Positions 1 to 8,111 of a DNA stretch of 64,000 nt are shown piece after piece. Source of the stretch: JBGSYJ01 sp041748075. GTDB lineage: Bacteria > Acidobacteriota > Thermoanaerobaculia > Gp7-AA8. A program made the translations under genes and the position numbers. Below the pieces are notes generated by a model that searched no databases, was not told the DNA's origin, and worked only from the letters and a program-made list of their open reading frames with translations. Location: positions 1 to 64,000 of the forward strand of contig JBGTDX010000118.1 in the NCBI GenBank assembly GCA_041748075.1. Reading direction: 5' to 3'. Each line of letters begins with the position of its first letter. The first letter of the stretch is position 1.

Positions 1-146
1 AGTTGTGAGTTCTGAGTTCCCACCCGCCCCTTCGTCGGTCAGGTCAGGGAGTAACTCACAACTCACAACTCACAACCGGGTGGGTGCGGGACAGGGTGGG
101 TGTGAACTCAGAACTCCGAACTCAGAACTCACAACTCCAGAACCGG
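1..146. repeat. Heptamer-armed inverted repeat, GAGTTCT/GAGTTGT family (left edge)
   Basis: Degenerate 7-bp units. A forward arm lies at 1-20 (GTTGTGAGTTCTGAGTT), and complementary arms lie at about 53-78 (repeated AACTCAC) and 112-146 (AACTCAG/AACTCAC). Between them are CACCCGCCCC-CGTCGG and GGGTGGGTG motifs. The same forward arm, CCCGCCC..CGTCGG core and reverse arm recur at 1619-1753, so this is a copy of the same element. It may continue beyond the window edge. It sits just downstream of the stop of the small minus-strand gene at 160-399. Nothing else is seen in this 160-nt stretch. Confidence 0.8.
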
Positions 147-159
147 GCGGGTGGAGGCC

Positions 160-399
160 TCATCCCCTTACATTGCGCGTCACCACAACGCGATCCGCGA
201 TGTAACGGCCACCGCTTTTCCGCCCCGTGATGGCGACCTCATCGCCTCTCTCGAGATCCGTCACCGCGTATCGGTTTCCCTGATACTCCACGACCGTGTT
301 CGAATCGTAATAGACCGTGCTTCCCTGACGGTCGTCACGGAGATTGTTGACGTACCATTGCGAGTACTGAGAGCCTTTGCGCCATTTTGAATCCTCCAA
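160..399 (-). CDS. Small hypothetical protein, possibly the C-terminal remnant of an OB-like (DUF5666-type) protein
   Basis: 79 codons from a TTG start. The sequence has alternating beta-strand character: V-Y-Y-D-S-N-T-V-V-E-Y-Q-G, then a turn D-L-E-R-G-D-E-V, then V-V-V-T-R-N-V. The Y-Q-G..L-E-R-G-D-E-V pattern resembles small secreted OB-fold/DUF5666-like proteins, recalled from family knowledge and not searched. There is no signal peptide or N-terminal strand, so the frame looks like the last part of a longer protein. Its 5' end overlaps the start of the divergent AmpG-like gene (387), which is unusual for two intact genes. It may be a fragment, or its start may be internal. Confidence 0.4.
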   Translation of the reverse strand: MEDSKWRKGSQYSQWYVNNLRDDRQGSTVYYDSNTVVEYQGNRYAVTDLERGDEVAITGRKSGGRYIADRVVVTRNVRG

Positions 400-1634
400 C
401 CGAACAAGAGAGCAAAGATCAAGCCTTCCCTTTCCGGGGCCAGGGAGTCCGGCTCACGGCTCTTGCCGCGCTGCTCTACTTCGCCGAAGGACTGCCCTAC
501 GGCCTGGTGACCGAGCTGATGCCGCTTTACATGCGGATGCGCGGCGCGTCGCTGACCGAGATCGGATTCATCAGCGCGGTCAGTTTCGCCTGGACGATCA
601 AGCTGCTCTGGGCACCTCTGATCGATACGACCGGAACCTACAGGCGATGGATCGGAGTCTCGCTCGCCACACTCTGCGGTGCTCTCGCTCTTCTGGCCGG
701 CGTCGATCCATACGGGACTCCCCTGTTCTGGGTTCTTCTCGTCGCTCTCGCCGTCGCCTCGGCAACCCAGGACATTGCGATCGACGCGTTCACCATCACC
801 GTCACCCCGCGCGAGCTGGTGGGGACCATCAACGCAACGCGCGTGACGGCCTACCGCGTAGCGATCATTATCGCGGGCGGGGGCCTCGCGGCGCTTGCGA
901 GCCGCACCGGCTGGAATGCGGCGTTCGGAGCCGCCGCAGTGCTGTTGCTCTGCGTGCTCGTTCTGGTTCCCTTCATGCCCGAGAGACGCGGCTCGGGAAC
1001 CAGCGCCGCAGGACTGATCCGGGGATTGCGGGCCTGGATCGTCCGGCGCGATGCGCTCGCGCTTCTGGGACTCGTGCTGCTCTTCAGGCTCGGTGACGCC
1101 GCACTCGCTCCGATGGTGAAACCTTTCTGGGTCGACCTCGGATACAGCGCTGCCGAGATCGGCACGGTGACGACGGTGCTCGGGATCTCCTTCACCATCA
1201 TCGGAGCACTCATCGGTGGGCTCTTCGTAAATCGCTATGGGATCTTCAAGGCGCTGGTGATATTCGGCATCGTTCAGACGTTGTCGAACGGCGGCTACGC
1301 GCTCGTCGCGTCACTGGGAGGCGGAAGGCCTGCCATCTACGCCGCCTCCATCGTGGAGAATCTGACCGGCGGTCTCGGTGTAGCGGCGTTCCTTTCGTTC
1401 CTCATGGCGATCTGCGACAAACGCCTGGCAGCAACCGAGTACGCGATGCTGACTGCGATCTTCGGACTCTCCCGGTCGATGGCCGGGACCCTGAGCGGAG
1501 TCGCTGCGGATGCGATGGGTTACGCCGGCTTCTTCTGGCTGACGGTCGCGCTGGGAGTTCCGGGACTTCTACTTCTGCCCCACGTGCGGCGCGAACTGGC
1601 CAGCCTGCCGGAGCGGGGAAGTTCTGAGTTGTGA
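387..1634 (+). CDS. AmpG-like major facilitator superfamily permease
   Basis: A 415-residue, about 12-helix membrane protein. The first helix (about residues 24-45: L-Y-F-A-E-G-L-P-Y-G-L) carries the F-A-E-G-L-P-Y signature of the AmpG muropeptide permease/acetyl-CoA transporter group. A second conserved loop, T-Q-D-I-A-I-D-A-F (about residues 127-137), is also typical of AmpG. It probably imports a muropeptide or related solute at the inner membrane; the substrate is inferred only from family. The start is TTG at 387 with no clear Shine-Dalgarno. The last residues S-S-E-L and the TGA stop are encoded by the first units of the heptamer array at 1619-1753, so the array replaced or extended the native 3' end. 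Confidence 0.8.
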   Translation: MNPPTEQESKDQAFPFRGQGVRLTALAALLYFAEGLPYGLVTELMPLYMRMRGASLTEIGFISAVSFAWTIKLLWAPLIDTTGTYRRWIGVSLATLCGALALLAGVDPYGTPLFWVLLVALAVASATQDIAIDAFTITVTPRELVGTINATRVTAYRVAIIIAGGGLAALASRTGWNAAFGAAAVLLLCVLVLVPFMPERRGSGTSAAGLIRGLRAWIVRRDALALLGLVLLFRLGDAALAPMVKPFWVDLGYSAAEIGTVTTVLGISFTIIGALIGGLFVNRYGIFKALVIFGIVQTLSNGGYALVASLGGGRPAIYAASIVENLTGGLGVAAFLSFLMAICDKRLAATEYAMLTAIFGLSRSMAGTLSGVAADAMGYAGFFWLTVALGVPGLLLLPHVRRELASLPERGSSEL

Positions 1635-1753
1635 GTGGACCGGGGGAGAGTACTGAGTTGTAAGTTCCGAGTTCTGAGTTCACGCCCGCCCTCGTCGGCG
1701 CAGCGAAATGGCGGGTCGCCACTCACAACTCAGAACTCACAACTCAGAACTCC
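1619..1753. repeat. Heptamer-armed inverted repeat, GAGTTCT/GAGTTGT family
   Basis: The left arm (1619-1680) is built of GAGTTCT/GAGTTGT/AAGTTCC units. A 40-nt core (1681-1719: CGCCCGCC..CGTCGGCGCAG) follows, then a right arm (1720-1752) of AACTCAC/AACTCAG units complementary to the left. It fills the whole gap between the AmpG-like gene and rsmE and supplies the stop codon of the former. Transcribed RNA would fold into a long imperfect hairpin just upstream of the rsmE start. Confidence 0.9.
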
Positions 1754-1770
1754 TCCGGTATAGTCGCCCG

Positions 1771-2493
1771 GTGAGGAATCGCTTCCATCTGGCGGCTGCT
1801 TTCACGCCCGGAGAAACAGTGGTCCTCACGGGCGCAGAGTTTCATCACGCCGTCAGGGTTGCGCGCGTCGGGGCCGGTGAGGTGATCGAGCTCTTCGATG
1901 GACAAGGCAGGGCTGCCGCCGCGCGAGTCGAGTCCATCAGTCAGTCTCGGGCAGAGCTTCTCATCACCGATGAAGCAGTCCCGTCACGAGAGCCGTCATT
2001 CCGGATCGAACTGGCGATCTCCGTGATCCAGCTGGAACGATTCGAGCTCGTGCTTCAGAAGGCGACAGAGCTCGGCGCATGGCGTATCACACCGTTGCTG
2101 GCCGATCGCTCCGAGATCCGGGAGGAGCGGATACGGGGCAAGAGGGAGCGATGGCGCAAAATCATCTTCGAAGCGGTCAAACAGTCCGGGCGTTCCCATA
2201 TCCCCGATCTGGGCGAACCACAGAGCTTTGCAGAGGCGATTCGTTCCGATTCCGTCTCGATCATCTTCGATTCCGACGCCGCTCCTGACGAACTTCCCCC
2301 GGGCGGGGAAGCGACCGTGTTCATCGGACCGGAGGGAGGCTGGAGCGCCGGGGAGCTGGAACTGGCGAGGGAGCGGGGAGCGTATTTCCGAAGGCTGGGC
2401 CCGCGCCGGCTTCGCGCGGAGACCGCGGCCATCGCCGCCATGACCGCGATCGGCATTCACTTCGGGGACCTGGCTGAATCCTCGCCCGAATAA
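1771..2493 (+). CDS. rsmE: 16S rRNA (uracil-1498-N3)-methyltransferase RsmE
   Basis: 240 residues from GTG at 1771 (V-R-N-R-F-H-L). The frame is open back to 1708, but that part only translates repeat sequence, so the GTG is preferred. An N-terminal PUA-like region (L-T-G-A-E-F-H-H-A-V-R-V) is followed by a C-terminal SPOUT (trefoil-knot) domain with F-I-G-P-E-G-G-W-S (about residues 184-192) and L-G-P-R-R-L-R-A-E-T-A-A near the end, both RsmE hallmarks. It methylates U1498 in the 30S decoding region. In many genomes rsmE follows prmA in the dnaJ operon; here it lies on the opposite strand beside gltA, about 2.4 kb from prmA. Confidence 0.93.
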   Translation: MRNRFHLAAAFTPGETVVLTGAEFHHAVRVARVGAGEVIELFDGQGRAAAARVESISQSRAELLITDEAVPSREPSFRIELAISVIQLERFELVLQKATELGAWRITPLLADRSEIREERIRGKRERWRKIIFEAVKQSGRSHIPDLGEPQSFAEAIRSDSVSIIFDSDAAPDELPPGGEATVFIGPEGGWSAGELELARERGAYFRRLGPRRLRAETAAIAAMTAIGIHFGDLAESSPE

Positions 2494-2538
2494 ACAGACT
2501 GACGTGACATGCATCACGTTCGTGCGGGATGTCTTATC

Positions 2539-2567
2539 TTGTCCGCCCGCGTCAAACTCCGTATACT
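2539..2567 (+). promoter_or_regulatory. Sigma-70-type promoter for citrate synthase
   Basis: A TTGTCC -35 box (2539-2544) and TATACT -10 box (2562-2567) are separated by exactly 17 nt. The promoter lies 130 nt upstream of the chosen gltA start and inside the upstream extension of that frame, which argues for the downstream start. Confidence 0.65.
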
Positions 2568-2696
2568 CCGGTTCCCTTTTCTTACTCGGCCCGCGAGGGG
2601 ACGACGGCAGATTCACAAGTCCATTCCATGTCACTCGCAAGTGGTTCGGACCCCGCAGGCCGCAGGAACCAGAGCACTCGACTTGGAGGACTCCAG

Positions 2697-3986
2697 TTGG
2701 CGAAAGACACACTGACAATCACCGACAACCGCACTGGCAAGACGTACGAGCTCCCCATCACCGAAGAGACCATCAAAGCGATCGACCTCAGACAGATACG
2801 GGTCGAGGATGACGACTTCGGAATGATGACCTACGACCCGGCCTTCATGAATACAGCGGCGACCAGGAGCGCCATCACCTTCATCGATGGTGACAAGGGA
2901 ATCCTCGAGTACCGTGGCTATCCGATCGAGCAGCTGGCAGAGAAGAGCACCTACCTGGAAACGGCTTTTTTGCTGATTCACGGCCATCTGCCTTCGGCCG
3001 ACGAGCTTCAGCACTGGAATCACAACATCATTCATCACACGATCCTTCACGAGAACATCAAGAAGCTGCTGGACAGCTTCCGATACGACGCCCATCCGAT
3101 GGGGATGCTGATCTCGACCGTAGCCGCGCTCAGCACGTTCTATCCCGATGCCAAGAAGATTGATCAGCCGGATGTGCGGCTCAAGCAGATGTATCGCCTG
3201 ATTGCCAAGGTGACGACCCTCGCGGCGTTCGCTTACCGACACAACATCGGAATGCCTTATGCCTATCCCGACAACGATCTGTCGTACACGGGCAACTTCC
3301 TGAACATGATGTACAAGATGACGGAAGTCCGGCACGAGCCCGATCCTGTGCTCGAGCGGGCGCTCGACGTTCTGTTCATCCTGCATGCGGATCATGAGCA
3401 GAACTGTTCGACCAGCGCGATGCGTTCGATCGGAAGTTCTCACGTCGATCCCTATTCCGCCGTCGCAGGAGCCGCGGCCGCTCTCTACGGACCGCTGCAC
3501 GGTGGTGCCAATGAGGCCGTGATCCGGATGCTCACTGAGATCGGGTCCGTCTCGAATGTCTCGTCCTTCATCAAGAGCGTGAAGGAAGGTGATCGGAAGC
3601 TCATGGGATTCGGTCACCGCGTATACAAAAACTACGATCCGCGGGCCAAGATCATCAAAGCAATCGCCGACCAGGTGTTCGAGTCGACAGGAAGGAATCC
3701 GCTTCTCGAAATTGCGCTCGAGCTGGAAAAGATCGCGCTCGAGGACGATTACTTCATCAAGCGCAAGCTGTATCCGAATGTCGACTTCTACTCCGGACTG
3801 ATTTACCAGGCCATGCAGTTTCCGCTCGACATGTTCCCCGTGCTGTTCGCGATCCCGCGAGTCTCAGGCTGGCTGGCGCAATGGCAGGAGATGCTCGTCG
3901 ATCCGGATCAGAAAATTGCCCGTCCGCGCCAGATCTTCATCGGGGACGAGCGCCGCGATTACGTTCCCATCGACCAGCGGTCCTGA
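2697..3986 (+). CDS. gltA: Citrate synthase (type II)
   Basis: Condenses oxaloacetate and acetyl-CoA to citrate, entering the TCA cycle. The frame opens at 2529, but TTG at 2697 is chosen: it is preceded by GGAGGA (2685-2690), lies downstream of a good promoter, and gives 429 residues, the usual length for hexameric-type bacterial GltA. Catalytic residues are visible: His in G-P-L-H-G-G-A-N-E-A-V, His in M-G-F-G-H-R-V-Y, and Asp in N-V-D-F-Y-S-G. The N-terminal beta-rich segment (T-I-T-D-N-R-T-G-K-T-Y-E-L) and an R-G-Y-P-I-E-Q-L motif are also typical. Monocistronic, convergent with the dnaK operon. Confidence 0.96.
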   Translation: MAKDTLTITDNRTGKTYELPITEETIKAIDLRQIRVEDDDFGMMTYDPAFMNTAATRSAITFIDGDKGILEYRGYPIEQLAEKSTYLETAFLLIHGHLPSADELQHWNHNIIHHTILHENIKKLLDSFRYDAHPMGMLISTVAALSTFYPDAKKIDQPDVRLKQMYRLIAKVTTLAAFAYRHNIGMPYAYPDNDLSYTGNFLNMMYKMTEVRHEPDPVLERALDVLFILHADHEQNCSTSAMRSIGSSHVDPYSAVAGAAAALYGPLHGGANEAVIRMLTEIGSVSNVSSFIKSVKEGDRKLMGFGHRVYKNYDPRAKIIKAIADQVFESTGRNPLLEIALELEKIALEDDYFIKRKLYPNVDFYSGLIYQAMQFPLDMFPVLFAIPRVSGWLAQWQEMLVDPDQKIARPRQIFIGDERRDYVPIDQRS

Positions 3987-3990
3987 TTCT

Positions 3991-4018
3991 CATGAGGCAG
4001 GGGAATCCCAGCCTCGTG
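3991..4018. terminator. Hairpin between convergent gltA and prmA
   Basis: CATGAGGC (3991-3998) pairs with GCCTCGTG (4011-4018), with an inner GGGAATCCC. It lies 5 nt after the gltA stop and just before the prmA 3' end, so it could end transcription from both sides. No clear U-tract, so it may not be a classical intrinsic terminator. Confidence 0.4.
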
Positions 4019-4027
4019 GTCCCGGAC

Positions 4028-4894
4028 TCAGGCCCGGCCCGCTTCGGGCACTCGTTTCAATTGTCCGCACCACCACTCTCCCCGAGACGCCTCCCGCTCC
4101 AGCTTCAGCCCATGCAGGCGCGCCGCCGCGACGACGTCCTCTCGTCTCGTGGTGAGAATTCCGCTGACGATGAGCGCCGCATCCTCTTCGAGAAGGCGAA
4201 TCGCGTCCGGCAGCAGTGGGATGATCACCTCCGGGATGATGTTCATCGTAGCGAGCGAAAAGCGGGCACCGCGAATTGCCTCGAGACTACCGACGAAATG
4301 CAGCAACCTGTCTGAGGAAATCGAATTCCTCTTCAGATTCCCGCTGACCAATCCGAGCGTGTCGACATCGTTGTCACAGGCGACGACACGCGCGGCTTCC
4401 AGGCGCACCATTGCGATCGCGAGAAGTGCGGATCCGGTCCCGATGTCCAGACAATTCCGTCCGGCCAGGTCCATCGCCTCGAGCATCTCCAGACACAGCG
4501 CGGTGGTCTCGTGCGATCCGGTACCAAAGGCGCGCTCCTGCGGGATTACGATCGGAATGCGGTCGCCAGGCTCACCCTCGAGCAACCGCCGCTCGGGTGC
4601 AACGATGAATCGCCTGCCGATGAGCATCGGCTCGAGCGTTTGCTGGTACAGCTCCAGCCAGTCCTGTCGCGGCTGATCCACTGACCGGGTCTCGAGCCCC
4701 TCTACAACCGCGATTTCCTCGAGGAACCTGGCTCTGTCTTCCGGCGAGTCGAAGAACGCCGAGATCACGTGAAACCAGTCGTCTTCGAGCAGGATGTCGC
4801 CCGTCGAAGCGGAAAGAAACAAGAGTCCACGGACATGCTCCTCGAGCGGAGGATTGCCCGTCGGAATCGTGATCTCGAGAATGTAATCAATCAT
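4028..4894 (-). CDS. prmA: Ribosomal protein L11 methyltransferase PrmA
   Basis: 288 residues. An N-terminal substrate-recognition region (L-E-I-T-I-P onward) contains Q-D-W-L-E-L-Y (about residues 79-85), the equivalent of the PrmA Q-x-D-W motif. It is followed by G-T-G-S-H-E-T-T (about 130-137) and the SAM-binding L-D-I-G-T-G-S-A-L-L-A-I-A (about 154-166), where the usual G-C-G-S-G is G-T-G-S-A. It trimethylates L11 in PrmA enzymes. Last gene of the hrcA operon. The whole dnaJ-prmA gap is a heptamer array (4898-5085) that begins 3 nt upstream of the ATG and leaves only a weak ribosome site (TTTGAG). Confidence 0.9.
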   Translation of the reverse strand: MIDYILEITIPTGNPPLEEHVRGLLFLSASTGDILLEDDWFHVISAFFDSPEDRARFLEEIAVVEGLETRSVDQPRQDWLELYQQTLEPMLIGRRFIVAPERRLLEGEPGDRIPIVIPQERAFGTGSHETTALCLEMLEAMDLAGRNCLDIGTGSALLAIAMVRLEAARVVACDNDVDTLGLVSGNLKRNSISSDRLLHFVGSLEAIRGARFSLATMNIIPEVIIPLLPDAIRLLEEDAALIVSGILTTRREDVVAAARLHGLKLEREASRGEWWCGQLKRVPEAGRA

Positions 4895-4897
4895 CTC

Positions 4898-5085
4898 AAA
4901 TGACGAATGACGAATGACGAGTGACGAATAGGGACCGCTGACATCATCGTAATGAACGGAAGAGCCCTCGTGCCCTCACTCGTCATTCGTCATTCGTCAT
5001 TCGTCATTCGCCATTCGTCATTCGTCATTCGTCATTCGCCATTCGTCATTCGCCATTCGTCATTCGTCATTCGTCATTCGTCTCA
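4898..5085. repeat. Heptamer-armed inverted repeat, TGACGAA family (type example)
   Basis: The left arm (4898-4930) has TGACGAA units on the + strand. A loop (4931-4975) follows, then a right arm (4976-5085) of about fifteen ATTCGTC/ATTCGCC units, the complement of the left arm. The period is strictly 7 bp with occasional T/C change in one position. The array occupies the complete dnaJ-prmA intergenic region, and the dnaJ TGA stop (5083-5085) is contiguous with the first units read on the - strand. Confidence 0.95.
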
Positions 5086-6201
5086 TCCCCCGAAGAAATC
5101 CTTCATCTTGTCGAACACTCCGCGGCGCTCGGGTGGCTCCTCTCCTTCGAGAGTGGCGAGTTGATCGAGCAGAGCCCGCTGCTCGTCGCTCAGCGATGTC
5201 GGCACTCTCACTGCCACATGAACGAAATGATCGCCTTTGCCCGTTCCGTCGACGAACGGCACACCCTTCCCGCGCAAGCGAAAGATCTGGTTCGGCTGGG
5301 TTCCGGAAGGAATTCTGAGGGTCTCTTCGCCATGGATCGTTTCGGTCTTCAGCTCGGCGCCGAGCGCCGCTTGCGTAAAAGAGATCGGCCGCTCGACGTG
5401 GATGTCGTAGTCTCGTCTGGTGAATTTCTCATGTTCCGCGACGGCTATGAAGACGTAGAGGTCTCCCGATGGACCGCCATTGACGCCTCCCTCGCCCTCC
5501 CCGGCAACGCGGAGGCGTGAGCCGTCGTCCACTCCCGCAGGTACCTTGACCGACAGGGTCTTGCGCTCGCGAACCCGTCCGGCTCCACCGCAGTCAGGAC
5601 AGGGATCTTTGATCACCTTGCCCGCGCCACCGCACTGAGGGCAGGTCCGCGAGACGGAAAAGAAACCCTGGGAGTACCGCACCTGTCCCGCTCCACCACA
5701 ACCATCGCAGGTGGCTGGAGACGTGCCGGGCTTCGACCCCGATCCTGAACAGTTCTGGCAGGCGATCGAGCGGGGAATCTCAATCGTCGCTTCCTTCCCG
5801 AACACGGCCTCTTCGAACTCCAGGTCGAGGTCATAGCGTAGATCATTACCACGCATGGGCCGGTTCGCGCGGCGCTTGCCGCCGCCGAATGCTTCGCCGA
5901 ATCCGAACAGATCACCGAGGATGTCCGCGAAGTCCGTGAACTGCCCGGCGTCGAAGCCTCCGCCGACGTTCACTCCCTGATGGCCGTAGCGGTCATACCG
6001 TGCACGCTTGTCCTGATCGGACAGAACACTCCAAGCCTCCGCGGCTTCTTTGAACTTTGCTTCCGCTTCGGGATTATCGGGATTCTTGTCGGGGTGAAAC
6101 TTCACCGCGGCCTTCCGGTAGGCTTTCTTGATCTCTTCTACCGAGGCTTCCCGGTGGACATCGAGAACTTCGTAGTAATCGCGTTTTTGTGTCGTTGCCA
6201 T
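5083..6201 (-). CDS. dnaJ: Chaperone protein DnaJ
   Basis: 372 residues, the normal length for type I DnaJ. The J domain is at about residues 7-72 with H-P-D in F-H-P-D-K-N-P. A Gly/Phe-rich stretch (G-G-G-F-D-A-G-Q-F, F-G-F-G-E-A-F-G-G-G) follows, then a zinc-binding region with four repeats (C-Q-N-C-S-G-S-G, C-D-G-C-G-G-A-G, C-P-Q-C-G-G-A-G, C-P-D-C-G-G-A-G), then the C-terminal substrate-binding and dimerisation part. Stimulates DnaK ATPase. Lies 62 nt downstream of dnaK in the same operon; its stop codon touches the heptamer array. Confidence 0.97.
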   Translation of the reverse strand: MATTQKRDYYEVLDVHREASVEEIKKAYRKAAVKFHPDKNPDNPEAEAKFKEAAEAWSVLSDQDKRARYDRYGHQGVNVGGGFDAGQFTDFADILGDLFGFGEAFGGGKRRANRPMRGNDLRYDLDLEFEEAVFGKEATIEIPRSIACQNCSGSGSKPGTSPATCDGCGGAGQVRYSQGFFSVSRTCPQCGGAGKVIKDPCPDCGGAGRVRERKTLSVKVPAGVDDGSRLRVAGEGEGGVNGGPSGDLYVFIAVAEHEKFTRRDYDIHVERPISFTQAALGAELKTETIHGEETLRIPSGTQPNQIFRLRGKGVPFVDGTGKGDHFVHVAVRVPTSLSDEQRALLDQLATLEGEEPPERRGVFDKMKDFFGG

Positions 6202-6263
6202 CAGTCTGCGTCGTCTCTTACGTTGATTGTGATGCGGTGATGAAATTGTCCGAGGGAAGGTGA

Positions 6264-8111
6264 TCAGCCGAGCTTGGGAGGACTGTCAGAACCGGGGCTC
6301 GGCTGCAGCGGGTTGTAGAGCATCACGCTGGTGAGAATGCGCGCGGCGCTCTGCAGTTCGAACAGAGCATCGCTGAGAACCTGCCGCTCGCCGGAGTTGA
6401 TTGCCTCTTTTCCGCGGGATATCGAAGCCTGCACCCTGGCTCGGTCGTCATCGTTGAGTAGTCTTCCGAATTCCCGGAAAACCTTCTCGTTGGTGTAGAC
6501 CATTCCCTCCAGCTTGTTCTGCATCATTCGCGTTTCGCGCCGACCCGCGTCCGATCGTGAATGCTCCTCGGCCTCGTGAATGATTGCGTCGATCTCCTCC
6601 GAAGTGAGACCGCCGGCTGGGTTGATCTGAACGCCTGTCGACTGGCCCGTGGCGTGATCGAGCGCAGTCACGCTCACGATACCGTTCGAGTCGATCGAAA
6701 AGGTCACCTCGATCTGCGGAACTCCCCTGGGAGCCGGACGAATGCCGGTGAGATCGAATTTTCCCAGCGATTTATTCTCCCTCGCGAACTCCCGCTCTCC
6801 CTGAAGCACATGGACCTGGACCTTGTCCTGGTTCTCCGTAACGGTCGTGAATATCAGAGAATTCTTTGTCGGAATCGTCGAATTTCTTTCGATGAGTCGC
6901 GTGAACAAACCGCCGTGAGTCTCGATACCGAGAGACAGCGGGTTCACGTCGAGGAGGATCATGTCCTTGATGTCACCGCGGAGAATTCCACCCTGGATCG
7001 ACGCACCCACCGCCACCACTTCGTCGGGATTGATGTTGCGATTCGGCTCCCTTCCAAAGACGTTCTGCACGGCCTCGATGACTTTGGGCATACGGGTCTG
7101 ACCGCCTACCAGGACCACTTCGTCGATCTGAGAGGCGTCGAGTCCCGCCTGTGTGAGCGCGTCACGAACCGGGTCGATCGTCCGCTGAATCAGATCGTCG
7201 ACCATCTGCTCGAACTCATCCCGGGTCAGGACCCGGTTCAGATGTTTGGGCCCGGCTGCGTCGGCCGAAATGAACGGAAGGGTGATCTTTGTCTCGGTCG
7301 AGAGCGAGAGCTCCTGCTTGGCTTTCTCAGACGCTTCTTTCAGGCGCTGCAGCGCCATTCGATCCTCGCTCAGATCAATCCCGGTCTCCGCGTTGAATCC
7401 TTCGAGCAGCCAGTCCATGATCCGGCGATCGAAGTCTTCGCCCCCAAGATAAGTGTCGCCCGAGGTGGATAAGACTTCGAATAGTCCGTCCTCGATCTTG
7501 AGTATGGAAATATCGAAAGTGCCGCCACCCAGATCGTAGACCGCAATCCGCTGCGTTGCCCTGTTCTCGAGGCCGTAGGCAAGGGCAGCAGCCGTAGGCT
7601 CGTTGATGATGCGAAGCACTTCGAGACCGGCGATTCGCCCCGCATCGCGGGTGGCCTGTCTCTGAGAGTCGTTGAAATATGCCGGTACCGTGATGACCGC
7701 TTCGGTGATCTCCTCGCCCAGAAACTCCTCGGCGAAGGTCTTGATCTCCTGAAGCACGAACGCCGAGATCTCCTCGGGGGAGTATTCGCGATCCCGAATC
7801 CTGACCTTCATGTCGCCATTCGCCGCGGAGACGATCTGGTACGGTAGGATTTCTTTCGCGCGGCTCACCTCGTTCGAATCGTACTTGCGTCCAATCAGAC
7901 GCTTGATCGCGAAAACCGTGTTGAAGGGATTGGTAATGCCCTGTCGTTTCGCGATCTGACCGACGAGCCGCTCACCATTCTCGGTGAACCCGACGACCGA
8001 GGGTGTCGTTCTGCTTCCTTCGCGGTTCGAAATGACCTGGGGGCGGTCTACGTCGACTACTGCCACGCAGGAATTCGTCGTACCCAGGTCGATCCCGAGG
8101 ATCCTCGACAT
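6264..8111 (-). CDS. dnaK: Molecular chaperone DnaK (Hsp70)
   Basis: 615 residues. Nucleotide-binding domain motifs are intact: G-I-D-L-G-T-T-N-S-C (residues 5-14), V-P-A-Y-F-N-D-S-Q-R, D-L-G-G-G-T-F-D-I-S and V-L-V-G-G-Q-T-R-M-P. The linker and substrate-binding part contain D-V-N-P-L-S-L-G-I-E-T-H-G-G and H-V-L-Q-G-E-R. The usual acidic C-terminal tail of DnaK is missing: the protein ends in a Pro/Ser-rich segment with a final basic K-L-G. The start overlaps the grpE stop (TGATG), implying translational coupling. Regulated by HrcA at the CIRCE site upstream of hrcA. Confidence 0.97.
   Translation of the reverse strand: MSRILGIDLGTTNSCVAVVDVDRPQVISNREGSRTTPSVVGFTENGERLVGQIAKRQGITNPFNTVFAIKRLIGRKYDSNEVSRAKEILPYQIVSAANGDMKVRIRDREYSPEEISAFVLQEIKTFAEEFLGEEITEAVITVPAYFNDSQRQATRDAGRIAGLEVLRIINEPTAAALAYGLENRATQRIAVYDLGGGTFDISILKIEDGLFEVLSTSGDTYLGGEDFDRRIMDWLLEGFNAETGIDLSEDRMALQRLKEASEKAKQELSLSTETKITLPFISADAAGPKHLNRVLTRDEFEQMVDDLIQRTIDPVRDALTQAGLDASQIDEVVLVGGQTRMPKVIEAVQNVFGREPNRNINPDEVVAVGASIQGGILRGDIKDMILLDVNPLSLGIETHGGLFTRLIERNSTIPTKNSLIFTTVTENQDKVQVHVLQGEREFARENKSLGKFDLTGIRPAPRGVPQIEVTFSIDSNGIVSVTALDHATGQSTGVQINPAGGLTSEEIDAIIHEAEEHSRSDAGRRETRMMQNKLEGMVYTNEKVFREFGRLLNDDDRARVQASISRGKEAINSGERQVLSDALFELQSAARILTSVMLYNPLQPSPGSDSPPKLG

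Noticed and set aside
2529..2696. 56-residue N-terminal extension of citrate synthase
   Set aside because: A promoter with ideal spacing lies inside it, and the TTG at 2697 has a good ribosome site and gives the standard family length.
4976..5085. Tandem array as a CRISPR
   Set aside because: Units are 7 bp and contiguous with no spacers; no cas genes in the window.
4952..5164. Small + strand frame with V-I-R-H-S-S-F repeats
   Set aside because: It simply translates the heptamer array (7 residues per 21 nt) and then dnaJ antisense; not a repeat protein.
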